Assembly: GCA_947174965.1 (NCBI GenBank)
Contig: CAMWKY010000096.1
Coordinates: 1 to 7,570, forward strand
Direction of reading: 5' to 3'
DNA length: 7,570 bases
Source: an uncultured Ruminococcus sp.
GTDB lineage: Bacteria; Bacillota; Clostridia; Oscillospirales; Ruminococcaceae
Part shown: piece after piece, positions 5,445 through 7,570 of the stretch
How the letters are laid out: each line of letters begins with the position of its first letter
How positions within the stretch are numbered: position 1 is the first letter of the stretch
Translations under genes and position numbers: made by a program
The notes under the pieces: model-generated
Databases searched by the model: none
What the model saw: the letters and a program-made list of their open reading frames with translations, nothing else
Told to the model about the DNA's origin: nothing

Positions 5445-6482
5445 TCAGCAGATAATAACTCCGTCTTCAGCTTCAACAAGTTCACCAAGAATATAAGCAT
5501 TTTCACCAGCTGACTTTATAGCCTCAATTGCCTTGTCAGCATTATTCTTATCAACAGAAACAATCATGCCTACACCCATATTGAATGTGTTGAACATATC
5601 ACGTTCAGGAATACTTCCACTTCTTGCGATAAGGTCGAAAATCGGGAGTACCTGCACTGCGTTTCTTTCAATTTTTGCAGAAAGATTTTTCGGGAGTGAA
5701 CGTGGGATATTCTCATAGAATCCACCGCCCGTTATATGTGAAATTGACTTTACTGCAACAGTGTCAATAAGTTTCATGACAGCTTTTACATAAATGCGTG
5801 TAGGTGTGAGAAGTGTTTCACCAAGAGTTGCACCTAAATCATCAAAATACATATTAAGTTTCTGCTCATTTACATCAAACACACGTCTTACAAGTGAGAA
5901 TCCGTTTGAGTGTACACCGCTTGACTTTATAGCAATAAGAACATCTCCAGCTTTCTGCGTATCGGGCTGTAAAATCTTGTCTTTATCCACAACACCAACT
6001 GAAAATCCTGCAAGGTCATACTCATCTTCGGGCATAAGTCCGGGGTGTTCAGCTGTTTCACCGCCAATCAATGCACATTCAGCCTGCACACAACCTTCTG
6101 CAACACCTGATACAATTTCAGCAATCTTTTCAGGTATATTCTTTCCGCAGGCGATATAATCAAGGAAAAACTGCGGTTTTGCTCCACAACAGATAATATC
6201 ATTGACACACATTGCAACACAGTCGATACCAACAGTATCGTGCTTATCCATGATAAATGCAATTTTGATTTTAGTACCAACACCATCAGTTCCCGAAACA
6301 AGAACAGGTTTTTTGATGCCAGTCATATCAAGTTCAAAAAGACCTCCGAAACCGCCGATACCTGATATACAGCCGGGCAAAGTAGTTCTTGCAATATGCT
6401 GTTTCATAAGTTCAACAGCCTTGTAACCTGCTGTTACGTCAACACCAGCCTTTTTATAGCTTTCTGAAAAACTGTTATTCAT
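5445..6482 (-). CDS. purM: Phosphoribosylformylglycinamidine cyclo-ligase (AIR synthetase, PurM)
   Basis: PurM uses ATP to close the imidazole ring, converting FGAM to 5-aminoimidazole ribonucleotide; it is a cytoplasmic homodimer of the PurM/SelD/HypE ATPase superfamily. The 345-residue length is normal and the gene looks intact. Family motifs in order are [14 protein letters not shown] (63-76), [18 protein letters not shown] (92-109), the ATP-site segment [19 protein letters not shown] (138-156), [14 protein letters not shown] (187-200), [13 protein letters not shown] (249-261) and [10 protein letters not shown] (297-306). The start is set by a GGAGGA site 8 nt upstream. It ends in TGA only 6 nt before the expansin start, so the two are almost certainly on one transcript. 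No departures from the family are evident. Confidence 0.97.
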   Translation of the reverse strand: MNNSFSESYKKAGVDVTAGYKAVELMKQHIARTTLPGCISGIGGFGGLFELDMTGIKKPVLVSGTDGVGTKIKIAFIMDKHDTVGIDCVAMCVNDIICCGAKPQFFLDYIACGKNIPEKIAEIVSGVAEGCVQAECALIGGETAEHPGLMPEDEYDLAGFSVGVVDKDKILQPDTQKAGDVLIAIKSSGVHSNGFSLVRRVFDVNEQKLNMYFDDLGATLGETLLTPTRIYVKAVMKLIDTVAVKSISHITGGGFYENIPRSLPKNLSAKIERNAVQVLPIFDLIARSGSIPERDMFNTFNMGVGMIVSVDKNNADKAIEAIKSAGENAYILGELVEAEDGVIIC

Positions 6483-6490
6483 AAAAAATT

Positions 6491-6496
6491 TCCTCC
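6491..6496 (-). promoter_or_regulatory. Ribosome binding site of purM
   Basis: GGAGGA on the minus strand, 8 nt upstream of the purM ATG at 6482. It is one of the strongest Shine-Dalgarno sequences in the window and supports this start. Confidence 0.85.
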
Positions 6497-6512
6497 ATAA
6501 TCTTATTTTAAA

Positions 6513-6569
6513 TTCGGAGTCTGAAATGCAGGTTTAATTTTATTTACAACTCTGCACTCCGACTCCGAA
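6513..6569 (-). repeat. Imperfect foldback in the purF-purM gap
   Basis: Nine bases at 6513-6521 (ttcggagtc) are perfectly complementary to 6561-6569 (gactccgaa). Inside this, tgcag at 6527-6531 pairs with ctgca at 6552-6556, leaving a small asymmetric internal loop and a 20-nt AT-rich apical loop. On the transcribed strand the stem is followed by TTTAAAATAA, not an uninterrupted U-run, so it is a poor intrinsic terminator. The purM Shine-Dalgarno lies about 17 nt beyond it. It could be a small dispersed palindromic repeat, an RNA processing or stability element that separates purF from the rest of the operon, or a weak attenuator. The base pairing is directly visible; any function is inference. 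Confidence 0.55.
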
Positions 6570-6576
6570 CTGAAAA

Positions 6577-7570
6577 TTATTCTTTACCGCTCCAGCAATA
6601 TGTGCAAAGATTGCATGACGGAAGTCCGACAGCTTTCATTTTGCCGTCAAGTGACTGAAATTCCAGAGAAGTAAGTTTTAAACGACGACAAATTTCATCA
6701 CGGAGCTTTTTACCTCTCTCCGTATTTGTATCACTGTATTCTGATATATATTTTACTCCTTCTTCGCCCTCAAATTCGTCAATTATCTGACGTGCAATAA
6801 GTTCAAGTTCAGAGTGACTTCTTGAGAAGTTAAGATATTTACAGCCATACATAATAGGCGGACAGGCAGAACGCATATGAACTTCTTTTGCGCCGTTTTC
6901 GTAAAGAAATTCAACTGTTTCTCTCATCTGCGTACCACGCACAATACTATCATCTACAAACAACAGCTTTTTACCCTCAATAAGTTCATGAACAGGTATA
7001 AGCTTCATTTTTGCAACAACATTACGCATACTCTGATTGGCAGGCATAAAACTGCGGGGCCATGTAGGAGTATACTTGATAAACGGACGTGCAAAAGGAA
7101 TACCGCTTCTGTTTGCGTAGCCGATTGCGTGAGGCGTACCCGAATCAGGCACTCCGCATACATAGTCAACATCAGGAAGTTTTCCTGCCTTAATGTCATT
7201 TTCAGCCATTATTTCGCCGTTTCTTGTACGCATAACTTCAACGTTGACTCCCTCATAACAAGCTGTAGGATAGCCATAATAAGTCCAGAGGAAAGTGCAT
7301 ATCTTCATTTTGGAAGCATCACCTTCAGCAAGTACGTCACAGCTGTCAGCTGTAATTTTTACAATTTCACCTGCTGTAAGTTCTTTGTAAGTTTCGTAGC
7401 CGAGTTTCTGAAATGCGAATGATTCAGTTGAAAGACAGAAGCCGTCCCAGCGTTTGCCGATTACTATAGGAAGTCTGCCATAAGCATCACGAGCTGCAAT
7501 AATACTGTCTTTTGTAAGAATAATCAGCGACATTGTACCCTCAATTTTACTTTGAGCATAGCGTATGCCG
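6577..7570 (-). CDS. purF: Amidophosphoribosyltransferase (PurF), 5' end outside the window
   Basis: PurF catalyses the first committed step of purine synthesis, PRPP plus glutamine to 5-phosphoribosylamine, in the cytoplasm. The frame is open to the right edge, so 330 residues are visible and roughly the first 140-150, including the catalytic N-terminal Cys, are missing. The edge sequence (KIEGTMSLIILTKD, then AARDAYGRLPIVIGKR) is the glutaminase domain, so the ATG at 7533 is internal. Numbering from that ATG, the phosphoribosyltransferase part shows CGVPDSGTPHAIGYA (126-140) and the PRPP motif LFVDDSIVRGTQ (191-202). Cysteines at 79 and 231 and a CxxCxxC at 307-313 match the [4Fe-4S] ligand positions of the Bacillus subtilis enzyme, so an iron-sulfur form is inferred. 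The flexible PRPP loop is unusual: FIKYTPTWPRSFMP (151-164) replaces the common KNRYVGRTFI. It ends in TAA and is followed by the largest gap in the window (94 bp) before purM. Confidence 0.95.
   Translation of the reverse strand, partial: GIRYAQSKIEGTMSLIILTKDSIIAARDAYGRLPIVIGKRWDGFCLSTESFAFQKLGYETYKELTAGEIVKITADSCDVLAEGDASKMKICTFLWTYYGYPTACYEGVNVEVMRTRNGEIMAENDIKAGKLPDVDYVCGVPDSGTPHAIGYANRSGIPFARPFIKYTPTWPRSFMPANQSMRNVVAKMKLIPVHELIEGKKLLFVDDSIVRGTQMRETVEFLYENGAKEVHMRSACPPIMYGCKYLNFSRSHSELELIARQIIDEFEGEEGVKYISEYSDTNTERGKKLRDEICRRLKLTSLEFQSLDGKMKAVGLPSCNLCTYCWSGKE

Noticed and set aside
6513..6576. Rho-independent terminator after purF
   Set aside because: The stem is interrupted, the loop is long, and the tail TTTAAAATAA is not a U-run; the downstream pur genes also imply read-through.
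6877..7422. 181-codon plus-strand open frame opposite purF
   Set aside because: Its product is low-complexity and Cys/Phe/Ile-rich with no recognisable domain, and it lies antisense to a clear purF. The other plus-strand frames, such as 5794-6159 opposite purM and 1599-1967, are rejected on the same grounds.

Overview
The window is AT-rich bacterial DNA in which every supported gene lies on the minus strand, so the transcriptional order runs from right to left. In that order it reads: purF (5' part outside the window), purM, a secreted expansin, a DUF3592-type membrane protein, an unrecognised 174-residue protein, purN, two paralogous lipoproteins, a 163-residue acidic protein, purO, and a third lipoprotein cut by the left edge. 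Several features suggest an anaerobic Clostridia/Ruminococcus-like (Oscillospiraceae) gut or rumen bacterium: a dockerin-like calcium loop on a plant-cell-wall protein, a PurO-type IMP cyclohydrolase, a PurF with a clostridial-looking variant PRPP loop, and strong AGGAGG-type ribosome binding sites. This assignment is an inference; no rRNA or other marker is present.

The backbone is de novo purine biosynthesis. PurF makes phosphoribosylamine, PurN formylates GAR, PurM closes the imidazole ring of AIR, and PurO closes the second ring to give IMP. The pur genes keep the common Firmicute order (F, M, N, then the IMP-forming step), but seven genes with no evident purine role are interleaved with or follow them. 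Three sit between purM and purN (expansin, DUF3592 protein, 174-residue protein), three between purN and purO (lipoprotein A, lipoprotein B, 163-residue protein), and one follows purO (YD-repeat-like lipoprotein).

Spacing is very tight. Apart from the 94-bp purF-purM gap, every junction is between a 4-nt overlap and a 14-nt gap. Several Shine-Dalgarno sequences overlap the previous stop codon, and one is encoded by the last codons of the previous gene. The cargo therefore appears to be co-transcribed and in places translationally coupled with the purine genes. No promoter or rho-independent terminator is convincing inside the window. The purF-purM gap holds a foldback sequence that may be a small dispersed repeat or an RNA structure.

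The most notable points are: a bacterial expansin with an N-terminal single dockerin/EF-hand loop inside a purine operon; a 104-bp near-identical direct repeat that homogenises the C-termini of two otherwise diverged lipoprotein paralogs and carries the ribosome binding site of the next gene; archaeal-type purO in a bacterial pur operon; and a PurF whose PRPP loop departs from the usual signature. I see no CRISPR, tRNA, rRNA, transposase or phage gene.
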